Assembly (NCBI RefSeq): GCF_039993895.1
Contig: NZ_CP121194.1
Location: 1,364,001 to 1,428,000 of the forward strand
Length of the DNA stretch: 64,000 nucleotides
Reading direction: 5' to 3'
Source of the DNA: Edaphobacter paludis
GTDB lineage: Bacteria > Acidobacteriota > Terriglobia > Terriglobales > Acidobacteriaceae
The notes beneath the pieces were generated by a model. That model made no database searches. It was not told where the DNA came from and saw only the letters and a program-made list of their open reading frames with translations. The position numbers and the translations under genes were made by a program. This document shows, one piece after another, positions 50,929 to 60,256 of this stretch; the first letter of the stretch is position 1; each line of letters opens with the position of its first letter.

Positions 50929-52395
50929 ATGACGAACCAACCTTCACCTAAGTCGACAGGGAGCCCCAACATCGCAACCAAGCTCGATGACTGGCTGGAC
51001 CAACGCACCGGCATAGACTCGATCTTGCATGAGACTCTCGATGAGCCTATTCCGGGAGGCGCCAGCTGGGCTTATATTTTTGGCTCGGGGTTGCTCTTCC
51101 TCTTTGTTTCGCAAGTCATTACCGGCGTCTTCCTTGCCCTATACTATGTTCCGTCAGCCGATCACGCGCATACAGTCGTATCGTACATTGTGAAAGAAGT
51201 GACCTCGGGATCATTCATTCGTAGCATTCATGCGTATGGATCGAGTGGCATCATTATTCTGCTTTTGCTGCACATCGGGCAGACCATCCTCTATGGTTCC
51301 TACAAAGGGCGTCGCGAACTGCTTTGGCTCTCAGGCTGTATTTTGTTGGCGCTGATGCTTGGAATGGCCTTCACCGGCTATCTACTACCCTGGGATGAGA
51401 AAGCGTATTTTGCTACCGCTGTCGGAACAAACCTGGTTGCAGAAGTGCCTTTTATCGGCCCAATATTACAGAAGCTTTTACGGGGAGGTGATCAAATGGG
51501 CACTTTGACGCTCTCCCGTTTCTATGTGCTGCACGTCTTCGTGTTGCCAGCAATGATTATAGGTTTTGTCGCAGCGCATGTGTTTTTCTTTCGCAAAGCT
51601 GGAGCAGCCGGCCCGATCAGAGAGGATCCAATCAAACCCAAGCTTCCGGCCGTTCCGTTTTATCCCCGTCAGGTATTCATGGATGCGGTCTTTGCAGTGG
51701 TGTTGATCGGGATACTGGCGATCATCGCAAAAGCCATTCCGATGAGCTTGGGACCAGCTGCTAACCCGGCGGACACGCATTTTCTCCCACGTCCCGAATG
51801 GTATTATCGACCAGCCTTTCAATGGCTTAAGTATCTGAGTGGGCACTGGTCTTTGATGGGTGGCATTTTTCTGCCAGCGTTGCTCGCGTTGATCTTTGCC
51901 GGAGCGCCATTTCTGGATCGGAGGCTCGAACGTCGTCCACGGCGAAGGCCAATCTCGGTGGGAGCATTCGTTATTTTCTTGCTCGCCTATATATCTCTCG
52001 GCATAGCCAGCTACAGAGATGACTACCGCGACCCTGGCATGGCGGTGCAGATGCACAAGCAGGATGAGGATGCGAAGGCCTTCATGCAGAAGCCTTTCGT
52101 CCCGGAAGCGGCTGCGGGAAGCCCAGTAGCCGCGCTGGCTGCTGCTGATCCGAAGGTGCTGAAGGGACTAGCTATCTTTCAGGCTCAGTCATGCAACTCA
52201 TGCCACGGAGAAGGTGGGATAGGAACAGCGGCTGCTGGTCCGTTGACAGGTGTCGGCCTAAAGTACACAGATGCGCAACTTATCGCGCTGATTCATGCTC
52301 CCAATAGCTCTATGACCAACGGCGGCATGACTCCGGTCACTTTGAAGGCGGAGGATCTCGAGGCCTTGGCGGCATATCTAGACACACTGCGCTGA
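50929..52395 (+). CDS. Cytochrome b fused to a C-terminal cytochrome c domain
   Basis: 488 residues. The cytochrome b part has paired heme-ligand histidines (HAYGSSGIIILLLLH and HVFVLPAMIIGFVAAH, each 14 residues apart) and the Qo-site PEWYYRPAFQWLKY motif. After a hydrophobic helix it continues into a cytochrome c domain with CNSCHG at about residue 424. With the Rieske protein it forms an alternative quinol:cytochrome c oxidoreductase. Last gene of the cluster. Confidence 0.94.
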   Translation: MTNQPSPKSTGSPNIATKLDDWLDQRTGIDSILHETLDEPIPGGASWAYIFGSGLLFLFVSQVITGVFLALYYVPSADHAHTVVSYIVKEVTSGSFIRSIHAYGSSGIIILLLLHIGQTILYGSYKGRRELLWLSGCILLALMLGMAFTGYLLPWDEKAYFATAVGTNLVAEVPFIGPILQKLLRGGDQMGTLTLSRFYVLHVFVLPAMIIGFVAAHVFFFRKAGAAGPIREDPIKPKLPAVPFYPRQVFMDAVFAVVLIGILAIIAKAIPMSLGPAANPADTHFLPRPEWYYRPAFQWLKYLSGHWSLMGGIFLPALLALIFAGAPFLDRRLERRPRRRPISVGAFVIFLLAYISLGIASYRDDYRDPGMAVQMHKQDEDAKAFMQKPFVPEAAAGSPVAALAAADPKVLKGLAIFQAQSCNSCHGEGGIGTAAAGPLTGVGLKYTDAQLIALIHAPNSSMTNGGMTPVTLKAEDLEALAAYLDTLR

Positions 52396-52708
52396 CCCGC
52401 AATCATCATTCGCGACTAGACATCGCTTTACGGCAGACCACAAGCTCATCGAATCTGCCAGAGTGTCAAGAGTTATTAAGCAATGATTTCACACAAAGCG
52501 TGCGTTGCTACTACTTTCATTGTTGACAAAACTTCGACCGCACTTAATGCAGGCTGCCACCAGATTCCATGAGCCGTTAAAGATGTATGGATGTTTTTTT
52601 GAATATTTATGGTGTTCAGTTGATTGGTTTTCCTATTGTGATGACCATCACATTTTATTGCCTACAACCCAAGATATGGTGAAGATCTGATCCTTCGGAG
52701 GAACGAAG
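52396..52708. other. Intergenic region with promoter for universal stress protein 3
   Basis: 313 bases, visibly AT-rich, with no credible ORF. It contains the CRP-like site E. No strong terminator hairpin for the cytochrome cluster was seen. Confidence 0.5.
52637..52652. promoter_or_regulatory. CRP/FNR-type palindrome E
   Basis: TGTGA-TGACCA-TCACA, perfect half-sites, centred 64 bases upstream of the universal stress protein start at 52,709. Confidence 0.75.
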
Positions 52709-53596
52709 ATGAGACTATTTGAGGACCACCTTGAATTTGGCTCCAACTCGATATTACTTGCGACAGATTTGTCTTCATCTTCTGACACGGCAACGGTGTA
52801 TGCAGCGCAACTTGCGCGAAGATATAACGCCAAGATTACCGCCTTAGAAGTCTTCGATTATGCCTGGGCAGGTAGCCCAAAGACCGGAGGGATCCCCATC
52901 GGTCTTGCCGTCATGGAATCTGCAGCCGAAGATGCCTTGGAGGAATTGCGGGTTAATTTGTGCAAGGAAAAGGTGCAGTGCGATGCCATGCTCGTTGATG
53001 GCGATCCAGCAAGTGAAATCCTGAAGGCAATTGCCCAAAAGAATGTTGATGTTGTCGTCTTAGGGACGCATGGTAAAGAGGGATTCGATCGTTTCGCCTG
53101 GGGTTCTGTGGCTGAGGAGGTCTTACGAAAAGCGAGTTGCGCGGTTCTAATTGTTGGCCCCAAAGTTCCCAGGCCCACACAGTACGAATTAACACTTCGG
53201 AATTTAGTATTTGCTACAGACTTTAGTCCTCCATCGAGGAGAGCCGCCTCTTACGCGTTCACGCTAGCCTCTGATTTCGACGCATGTCTGCACCTGGTTC
53301 ACATTTTGCCCTCTTCGATTGAGGGATGTTCAGATGAAACAGAACTTGCAAATGCTTCTAAGCAAGCTTTGATAGTTATAAGTCAGAACCAAACCTCGGC
53401 TTGTCACAATTTAAGCAATGAAGTCAGTTATGGTGAACATGTTGACGACGCGATTCTTGCGCGTGCAGACGTGGACAGTGCCGATTTGATTGTCTTGGGA
53501 GTACGGAGGGCATCCCAGTTGGCATCTCATGTTCCCGACATCACATCTCACATCATTGGTGAAGCGAAATGTCCTGTTCTGACTATAAGTTCATAG
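52709..53596 (+). CDS. Tandem universal stress protein 3
   Basis: 295 residues, two UspA domains. First domain NSILLATDLSSSSDTATVYA with loop GTHGKEGFDRFAWGS; second domain NLVFATDFSPPSRRAASYA with degenerate loop GVRRASQLASH. Same layout as the other three in the island, but clearly divergent in sequence. CGGAGGAACG precedes the ATG. Convergent with the pentapeptide gene, 35 bases away. Confidence 0.9.
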   Translation: MRLFEDHLEFGSNSILLATDLSSSSDTATVYAAQLARRYNAKITALEVFDYAWAGSPKTGGIPIGLAVMESAAEDALEELRVNLCKEKVQCDAMLVDGDPASEILKAIAQKNVDVVVLGTHGKEGFDRFAWGSVAEEVLRKASCAVLIVGPKVPRPTQYELTLRNLVFATDFSPPSRRAASYAFTLASDFDACLHLVHILPSSIEGCSDETELANASKQALIVISQNQTSACHNLSNEVSYGEHVDDAILARADVDSADLIVLGVRRASQLASHVPDITSHIIGEAKCPVLTISS

Positions 53597-53631
53597 TAAT
53601 GAGGAAAGTCGAATACCGGAGGAGCTTTCTG

Positions 53632-54279
53632 TTATCCGACGCAATGCGCTGTAGGGAGGTTCTCTTTCCGGATGACAGAGATATTTGCATTCCAGACTGC
53701 ATCGGCATTAATGGTTGCATGTTTGAAGGTCGTATTTTCATCGAAAACTGCGCCTCGGAAGCTGGCTCCTAAGAGCTCTGCATAGCTCAAATCGGCTCCA
53801 GTAAGGATGGCATTACTCAGATCAGCCCCACAAAGGTTCGCGGCCCTAAGCTTTGAATCGCTCATATTTACGCCTTTGAGGTTAGCGCTCATCATATCTG
53901 CGTCGGTGAGATTGGCTTCGATAAGTATAGTACCGCGCAGATCGGAATACCTGAGTGTGGCGTGTGGCAGATTGGCTTTATGGAGATTCGCGCTTCTGAG
54001 CCTAACTCCCTTGAGGCTGGCGGTTGCAAAATCGGCTCCCTGGAGGTCTGCGCCGCGAAGATCAGCACCCGCGAGATCGGAGCCTGTGAAGTTAACATGG
54101 CTAAGATCGGCATGCCTAAAATCAGTTCCGCACAATTTTGCACCCACGAGGCTTGCATTACGTAATTGCGCACCGCGCATATCATCTCCCGCCAAATCGA
54201 GACGTATTCCCTCTGTCCCCAAAGTCTTCAGCCAGACTGCATGCAGTTCAAGTCTCTTCGAGATTGAAAAGTCTTTCAT
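53632..54279 (-). CDS. Pentapeptide-repeat protein
   Basis: 215 residues of which about 150 are A(D/N)LxX-type pentapeptides: GADLRGADLQGADFATASLK and LTDADMMSANLKGVNMSDSK, about thirty repeats. They form a right-handed quadrilateral beta-helix. Some family members (Qnr, MfpA) protect DNA gyrase by mimicking DNA; many others have unknown roles. ATG 54,279 has GGAG seven bases upstream; ATG 54,291 adds four residues. No export signal, so cytoplasmic. Own CRP-like site upstream at 54,407. Confidence 0.9.
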   Translation of the reverse strand: MKDFSISKRLELHAVWLKTLGTEGIRLDLAGDDMRGAQLRNASLVGAKLCGTDFRHADLSHVNFTGSDLAGADLRGADLQGADFATASLKGVRLRSANLHKANLPHATLRYSDLRGTILIEANLTDADMMSANLKGVNMSDSKLRAANLCGADLSNAILTGADLSYAELLGASFRGAVFDENTTFKHATINADAVWNANISVIRKENLPTAHCVG

Positions 54280-54406
54280 GACTAGCTCCATCTTTGTCAG
54301 GTCAAGGTCCAGACCGCTGTTAAGGGCTGTATCAATTGACGACGAAACTTGCCCCGGATTTTTGAGATCCTAAAGAAAGAATCTACGAGTCAGGGTGTGC
54401 AAGATC

Positions 54407-54422
54407 TGTGATGTCGATCACA
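54407..54422. promoter_or_regulatory. CRP/FNR-type palindrome F
   Basis: TGTGA-TGTCGA-TCACA, perfect half-sites, 135 bases upstream of the pentapeptide-repeat gene and just beyond the end of glgX. Confidence 0.72.
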
Positions 54423-54492
54423 GTGCGCAATCGATATGATTGCACCCAGACGATTCAGATGCAAGCATCGGAGAAGCGGAATGTCAGATGGA

Positions 54493-56679
54493 TCAATTTG
54501 TAGACTCTCCGAAGTTTTCTTCTTCTGAAGATCGAGGCAGACAGTCTATTTGTATCGAATGGTTATTCATGATGTAGTTGTAATACAAGATGACGATGGA
54601 TCGCGGATTGACCGCATAACTAGTCCCGTCGACCCGTATTCCATTTCTTTCCTCAACGATATCGTCAGGAGAGGGCAGCGAGGTGTCAATTAGACGTAGC
54701 CAGCCTCCGTTCGGTTCGTTCGTGACAGGAGGGAGTTCAAACTCCAATGGTTTCCAATAGGCATTGATCGCGATGTAATGGACCTGGCCAACCGATGAGT
54801 CTTGCAATGAGAAGGCAATACTATGGGAGTTGCTGTTCCAGTCAGGCTTGCCCAGTTTAACCCCATGCCATTCGATACGGGTCCTGCTCAAATACTCTTC
54901 CAGAGTCTCTTGTCGATCTCCGCCTCTCCCGCCAAAGTTGAGTCGAATGCGAATCATGAGCTGTACAAACCGGAGGAGATCGCAGTTGGCAGCACAGAGC
55001 CCCCAATCGAACCAAGAGGTCTCGTTATCCTGGCAGTATGGATTGTTATTGCCGGATTGCGTTCGTCGAACTTCATCTCCCATAAGTATCATCGGCGTAC
55101 CGGCCGAGATCAGTGTGAGAGTGAAGAAATTCTTCATCTGCTGCGCCCGGAGGATCGTAATCTCGGCATTGTTAGTTGGGCCTTCGATTCCGCAGTTCCA
55201 ACTGAAATTTACGTCTGTGCCATCGCGGTTAAGCTCATGGTTTGCTTCATTGTGTTTGCTGTTGTAGGAGACCAGATCATTGAGAGTGAAGCCGTCATGG
55301 CACGTAACGAAGTTGATACTCTGCGCTGGCGAATGAGTGGCCGTTCTATACAGATCGAGGCTACCGGTTAAACGTTCCCTAAGCTTAAGGACAGTATTCG
55401 GATCACCTCTAACAAAACATCGAATGTCATCGCGAAATTGTCCGTTCCATTCCTTCCACTTGTCCTGTCCGAAACTGCCGACCTGATATAAGCCACCTTT
55501 GTCCCATGCCTCAGCAATTAGCTTCGTACCTGCGAGGACGGGATCCGAATCGATTTCCCAAACGATCGGAGAATTTACCATTGGCTCACCTGACTCGCTT
55601 CGGGAAAAGATCGAGGCGAGATCAAAACGAAAGCCGTCTACGTGCATCTCTGAGACCCAATATCTTAGACTATCGAGAATGAGGCGTTTGACCACTGAAT
55701 GGTTTGCCTTGAGAGTATTGCCGGCACCAGTGTAGTTTGCATACGTAGATTTATCCTTATTAAGTAAATAGTAAAAACTGTTTTCTAGTCCACGAAAACA
55801 TAGAGTGGGGCCGTGCTCATCAGACTCAGCAGTGTGGTTGTATACAACATCGAGGATTACCTCAATCCCAGCACGGTGGAGTTCCTTTACCATAGTTCTA
55901 AATTCATCGAGACAAGCAATAGGATCACTCGAGGTACTATAGGCCAGATGAGGAGCAAAAAAAGACACTGGACTATAGCCCCAGTAATTGCTAAGTCCCG
56001 GCGGAGCGTCTTGGGCGTCAAACTGGAAGATGGGTAGTAGTTCGACCGCCGTGATCCCTAACTCTTGGAGATACGAAATCTTTTCGATGACCCCAAGATA
56101 GGTACCTCGCTTCACCCTATCTAGACCCGAGGCATGGTGTCGTGTAAAACCTCCCACATGCATCTCGTAGATGACAGTCTCGCGGAAGGATCGGTTGAGT
56201 GGCCTGTCTCCCTCCCAATCGAAGTTGCTGAGATCAGCCACAACGGTCTTCATTGCGGAAGCCGCATTATTCCCTGGTTGGCTGGAAGCCGCGCGGCTAT
56301 AGAGTTTACCAACGGCAACACTCTTGCCATAAGGATCGATCAGGACTTTCTGACTGTCAAAACGATGTCCGCTTGAAGGATTGTCTGGGCCATAGGCGCG
56401 ATATCCATAAAGTTGTCCCGACCGTATTGCGGGTACAAAGATGTGCCAGTAATGAGACGTGCGATGGAGATCTGGATCAAGACGGATGATGCGGGCTGGC
56501 TGAAGGGAATCCACATGGTCAAACAGAACAATCTCCATTCCCGTGGCGGTAGCTGAAAAAACGCTAAAGTTTGTACCGTCAGGACTCACTGTAGGGCCAA
56601 GGGGATAGGGATGGCTGACAGATCTCTCCTGAGAGGTAAATTTATGCGGCTCTGCACGTACGTGATGCCAGTTACCCAT
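54493..56679 (-). CDS. glgX: Glycogen debranching enzyme GlgX-type
   Basis: GH13 isoamylase that removes short side chains left by phosphorylase. N-terminal CBM48-like part (YPLGPTVSPDGTNFSVFSAT); catalytic regions DVVYNHTAE, DGFRFDLAS (nucleophile Asp), LIAEAWD (acid Glu) and VTCHDGFTLNDLVSY. I chose ATG 56,679, preceded by GGAG; an ATG at 56,769 would add 30 residues and overlap glgP by 13 bases. 728 residues, normal. Third gene of the usp-glgP-glgX unit. Confidence 0.92.
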   Translation of the reverse strand: MGNWHHVRAEPHKFTSQERSVSHPYPLGPTVSPDGTNFSVFSATATGMEIVLFDHVDSLQPARIIRLDPDLHRTSHYWHIFVPAIRSGQLYGYRAYGPDNPSSGHRFDSQKVLIDPYGKSVAVGKLYSRAASSQPGNNAASAMKTVVADLSNFDWEGDRPLNRSFRETVIYEMHVGGFTRHHASGLDRVKRGTYLGVIEKISYLQELGITAVELLPIFQFDAQDAPPGLSNYWGYSPVSFFAPHLAYSTSSDPIACLDEFRTMVKELHRAGIEVILDVVYNHTAESDEHGPTLCFRGLENSFYYLLNKDKSTYANYTGAGNTLKANHSVVKRLILDSLRYWVSEMHVDGFRFDLASIFSRSESGEPMVNSPIVWEIDSDPVLAGTKLIAEAWDKGGLYQVGSFGQDKWKEWNGQFRDDIRCFVRGDPNTVLKLRERLTGSLDLYRTATHSPAQSINFVTCHDGFTLNDLVSYNSKHNEANHELNRDGTDVNFSWNCGIEGPTNNAEITILRAQQMKNFFTLTLISAGTPMILMGDEVRRTQSGNNNPYCQDNETSWFDWGLCAANCDLLRFVQLMIRIRLNFGGRGGDRQETLEEYLSRTRIEWHGVKLGKPDWNSNSHSIAFSLQDSSVGQVHYIAINAYWKPLEFELPPVTNEPNGGWLRLIDTSLPSPDDIVEERNGIRVDGTSYAVNPRSIVILYYNYIMNNHSIQIDCLPRSSEEENFGESTN

Positions 56680-56756
56680 CCTGCTCTCCGTTAGACGCAA
56701 ATGCTCATATCTTTGGCTCGCCCTAACACTGTAAGTCCAAATGGTGCGCTCGGTTA

Positions 56757-59270
56757 CTATCGTCCCCATAAGATTCGCTCAGTTTCGAGCGGCACAAAAG
56801 CATTCGCATGATACGGGATGACCCGTGGAGTGAAGTCGCTAGCGGGACGAGCTGCAGATACCTTTGCCAAGTAAATCTGTGAGTTCGGGTCCGAGCATCC
56901 TTCACATGCAGTCATTACTTCGCGAACCGGTACGCTACCCTGCGCTGCATTCGCATACAGCTCTACTCTCAGTTCATGTGGATCGAGGTCACCAAGGAAC
57001 ACCTGAATGCGGAAAAAATGTTGATTATCATGCGTTTCGCTGTCCATTGTTCCAAATCGCATGTTGCTCCATTTTTCTGCAATCTTTTTCTGCCAACGGA
57101 GCAAATCAATACCCAGCTTACTGTTGTCGGATGCACGTTCGCGAAAACCGATAGCGGCGGGAAGATAATAGTGGTCAGTATATTCGCGAACGGCGCGCCC
57201 CGCAGAAAATCTTGGGGTAAGCCGAGCCATACTTTCGCGGATGCGCCCCAACCACTGGGACGGCATTCCCTTGTCATTTCGGTCGTAGAATTCTGGAACT
57301 ATGACTTCCTCTAGTAGCCCATACAGGGTTTCGGCTTCCACTGCGTCTAATGCAGGATCACCACCGTGTTCTCGCCCGTCCCCTATAGCCCATCCAACCT
57401 CGGGGGAGTAAGCTTCTGCCCACCAACCGTCAAGTTCAGAAAGATTCAGTCCGCCATTGACAAGGACCTTCATTCCACTCGTCCCGCAAGCCTCCCAGGG
57501 GCGCTCCGGTGTGTTGATCCACAGATCGATACCTTGTACGATTTCCTGTGCGAGCAGCATGTCATAATCGCTTAGGAATAGGACATGAGCGCCTACCTCT
57601 GAGTGTTTGATGAAGTTGTTCCACTGCTCGATCAGTGCCTGTCCCGGAAAATCCTGAGGATGGGCCTTACCAGCCAAAATTAGCTGCAGCGGACGCCCCG
57701 GATTAGAAAGAAGGCGGATCAGTCTCTCAGGATTGTGTAGCAGAAGATTGGGTCGTTTATAGGTGGCGAAACGCCGCGCAAAACCAATTGTCATCACATT
57801 GTCGTCGAAGATTTTGGTGGCGACAAGTTGTCTTTTACCCTCCGATGCAAGTTGCCGCTCGTACCGCACGCTTATCCGATCGATCAATGCTTTTCGGCTT
57901 GCAGTACGCAGTTGCCACAGTTGAGCATCGGTCAACTGGCGAATGTCATCTTCTACAGGGCGATCTCCACGCCAGCGCTTCTTGCCGCAAGCTGTGGTCC
58001 AGAGTGTGTCTGCCGCAGCTGAATCCCATGTCGGTACATGAATGCCATTGGTCACGGAGCCTATGGGAACTTCTTCTTGCGGCCATCGCGGGAAAAGCGA
58101 TTGGAAGATTTGCCGGCTAACCTGGCCATGCAGCTTGCTCACGCCATTTATCTGGCCGCTGCCACGGAGTGCGAGATAGGCCATGTTGAAACATTCCGAA
58201 ATGTCGGTTGCGTTCTGCCTGCCCAGTGCAAGCAGATCCTCAAGCGGAAGAGCGAGCTCTTCCTTCGCGTAACGGCTAAGATACTTGCGCACAAGTTCAG
58301 GGTTGAAACGATCAAACCCCGCGTCCACTGCAGTGTGCGTCGTAAATATATTTCCGACCCGTGTGACCATCAAGGCCAGATGGAAGGAGGTTGCGTGATC
58401 TTCCATATAGCATCGTGTTCTTTCAAGAATGGCAAAGGCGGCATGACCTTCGTTCAGATGGCATACTTCAGGCTGTATCCCTAAGGCTCGCAGCAAACGC
58501 CAGCCCCCAATGCCAAGAACGATCTCCTGTTTTAAACGCATCTCTGCATCGCCTCCATAGAGCTCACTTGTAATACCTCTATAAGCAGCGGTATTGGCGA
58601 AATCGTTCGAATCGAGCAAATATAGCTTAGTCCTTCCGATCGAGGCCTCCCAGCAACGTATCCAGATTTTGGATCCGGGAAGTTGAATCTGCAGCCGTAA
58701 CCATTCACCATCCGGTTGCCGTAGCGGGCGTATGGGTAATTGGCCTGGATCATTAACCGGATAGAGTACTTGCTGACGGCCTTCCGCATCGAAATTTTGA
58801 CGGAAGTATCCTTGGCCGTAGAGTAGTCCGATTCCGATTACTGGAACGCCTAGGTCGCTGGCAGCTTTCATCTGATCTCCTGCGACGTTGCCGAGTCCTC
58901 CTGAGTAGATTGGCAGGGCTTCTGTCAACATGAACTCCATGCTGAAGTAGGCGACTGCCGTGAGAGAAAAACCAGGGTGCTTTTTCTGGAACCATGCATC
59001 GGATTTATAAGACTGATAATTTGTGCTGAGCAAGTCGTCGAGGTGTTGACGAAATTCTAACGTTGTCAACGCAGCCCGGATCTTCTCTCTAGATACCGTC
59101 TGTAGGACGACCCATGGATTTTGCGTAGCCTCCCACAATTCGGGATCCAGATATTTCCACAAGTTATCCGCCGCATGATTCCAGGACCAATGCAGGTTCA
59201 GCGCAAGCTCCGCCAATGCATCGAGTCCTTCTATCTTCGACCAACCGGTGACTGCCTTCGGATCGTTCAT
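56757..59270 (-). CDS. glgP: Alpha-glucan (glycogen) phosphorylase
   Basis: Releases glucose-1-phosphate from glycogen using pyridoxal phosphate. The N-terminus has the DUF3417 region typical of the short bacterial type (LALNLHWSWNHAADNLWKYL). Further blocks: YFSMEFMLTEALPIYSGGLG, HLNEGHAAFA, VTNGIHVPTW, and the cofactor-lysine region EACGTSGMKVLVNG. ATG 59,270 has GGAG five bases upstream; ATG 59,312 is also in frame. 837 residues. Between usp 4 and glgX on the same strand, so reserve breakdown is tied to the stress regulon. Confidence 0.94.
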   Translation of the reverse strand: MNDPKAVTGWSKIEGLDALAELALNLHWSWNHAADNLWKYLDPELWEATQNPWVVLQTVSREKIRAALTTLEFRQHLDDLLSTNYQSYKSDAWFQKKHPGFSLTAVAYFSMEFMLTEALPIYSGGLGNVAGDQMKAASDLGVPVIGIGLLYGQGYFRQNFDAEGRQQVLYPVNDPGQLPIRPLRQPDGEWLRLQIQLPGSKIWIRCWEASIGRTKLYLLDSNDFANTAAYRGITSELYGGDAEMRLKQEIVLGIGGWRLLRALGIQPEVCHLNEGHAAFAILERTRCYMEDHATSFHLALMVTRVGNIFTTHTAVDAGFDRFNPELVRKYLSRYAKEELALPLEDLLALGRQNATDISECFNMAYLALRGSGQINGVSKLHGQVSRQIFQSLFPRWPQEEVPIGSVTNGIHVPTWDSAAADTLWTTACGKKRWRGDRPVEDDIRQLTDAQLWQLRTASRKALIDRISVRYERQLASEGKRQLVATKIFDDNVMTIGFARRFATYKRPNLLLHNPERLIRLLSNPGRPLQLILAGKAHPQDFPGQALIEQWNNFIKHSEVGAHVLFLSDYDMLLAQEIVQGIDLWINTPERPWEACGTSGMKVLVNGGLNLSELDGWWAEAYSPEVGWAIGDGREHGGDPALDAVEAETLYGLLEEVIVPEFYDRNDKGMPSQWLGRIRESMARLTPRFSAGRAVREYTDHYYLPAAIGFRERASDNSKLGIDLLRWQKKIAEKWSNMRFGTMDSETHDNQHFFRIQVFLGDLDPHELRVELYANAAQGSVPVREVMTACEGCSDPNSQIYLAKVSAARPASDFTPRVIPYHANAFVPLETERILWGR

Positions 59271-59324
59271 TGGGTACTCCGGATGTTGATCATGGTGTGG
59301 AACCAGATACATCTTGATCCGGAC

Positions 59325-60200
59325 TCAGCAGACAGTTAGAACCGGGCAGTTCGCAGCTGCGAGCAGCGCAGGTGTAAGACCAGTCCGAACATATTCAACC
59401 CAGAAGGAAGGCTTCCTCGCCCCGAGCACAATGAGATCGGCATTGACCCGGCTTGCAAGTGCAAGGATTGCTTCCGATGATTTTCCGTGTTCCACAATAC
59501 ATTTCGGATTGCACCAGTCGTGAACGGATTCAGGGATCAGTGCCTCGAGGGAGGAGATAGATCTGGCTTCGCTGTCATCATGGTTCAACTTGTCCTCTTC
59601 AGTAAGGACATGGCATAGATACACCTTGGCACCACATGTTTGCCCCAGAGAGAGCGCAAGGCCGGCCGCTTTTGACGCTTGCGAAGAGAAGTCCGTCGCA
59701 TACACAATGCGCTCAAAGCAAACCGGAAAGTTGGGTGGAGGTAGGACGTGCGGACCTACCGTTAGTATCGGGCAAGGTGCTGTGCGGATGACTGCTTCTG
59801 CTGTGGAGCCGAGAGCGAGCTTCTTAAATCCGTGTTTGGATGTTGTCCCAAGGACAATCAAGTCGGCATTGGAGTTGACGGCCTCTTCAACGATCAGAGA
59901 TGCCGGCTGAAATCCTTCAATTACTTTTCTGGTGACTGTTATTCCGGCAATATGTTCGGCAAGCCGTCGCAAGTCATTTTCACTGGTGCGTCGAAGCGCC
60001 TCGAGAGTAGATTCATGGATAACTTCCATGGATGGCAGAGTGAGAGAGAGATCGACGATCGTCGCGAGTTCTAGCGTAGATGAATAATGCAAGGCCAGCC
60101 CGACGGCGTAAGCCTGCGCTATCTCGGACGCAGGAGAGAAATCCGTCGCCAACATAATCCGCTCAAACTTGACTGGTCGTTGCAGGTCAATTGCTGCCAT
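59325..60200 (-). CDS. Tandem universal stress protein 4
   Basis: 291 residues, two UspA domains. First domain ERIMLATDFSPASEIAQAYA with loop GTTSKHGFKKLALGS; second domain ERIVYATDFSSQASKAAGLA with degenerate loop GARKPSFWVEYVRTG. ATG 60,200 is preceded by an ideal CGGAGGACTT; the frame extends to 60,347 through the promoter region. Closest in pattern to universal stress protein 2. CRP-like site G lies 64 bases upstream. Probably co-transcribed with glgP and glgX. Confidence 0.92.
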   Translation of the reverse strand: MAAIDLQRPVKFERIMLATDFSPASEIAQAYAVGLALHYSSTLELATIVDLSLTLPSMEVIHESTLEALRRTSENDLRRLAEHIAGITVTRKVIEGFQPASLIVEEAVNSNADLIVLGTTSKHGFKKLALGSTAEAVIRTAPCPILTVGPHVLPPPNFPVCFERIVYATDFSSQASKAAGLALSLGQTCGAKVYLCHVLTEEDKLNHDDSEARSISSLEALIPESVHDWCNPKCIVEHGKSSEAILALASRVNADLIVLGARKPSFWVEYVRTGLTPALLAAANCPVLTVC

Positions 60201-60256
60201 AAGTCCTCCGTTGATCTCGACACATTTTGAAGTTAATCCTGGCCTAGCAAACGTGT

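Noticed and set aside
52505-52690. 61-residue ORF between the cytochrome cluster and universal stress protein 3
   Set aside because: It spans palindrome E and has no ribosome-binding site; judged to be promoter region.
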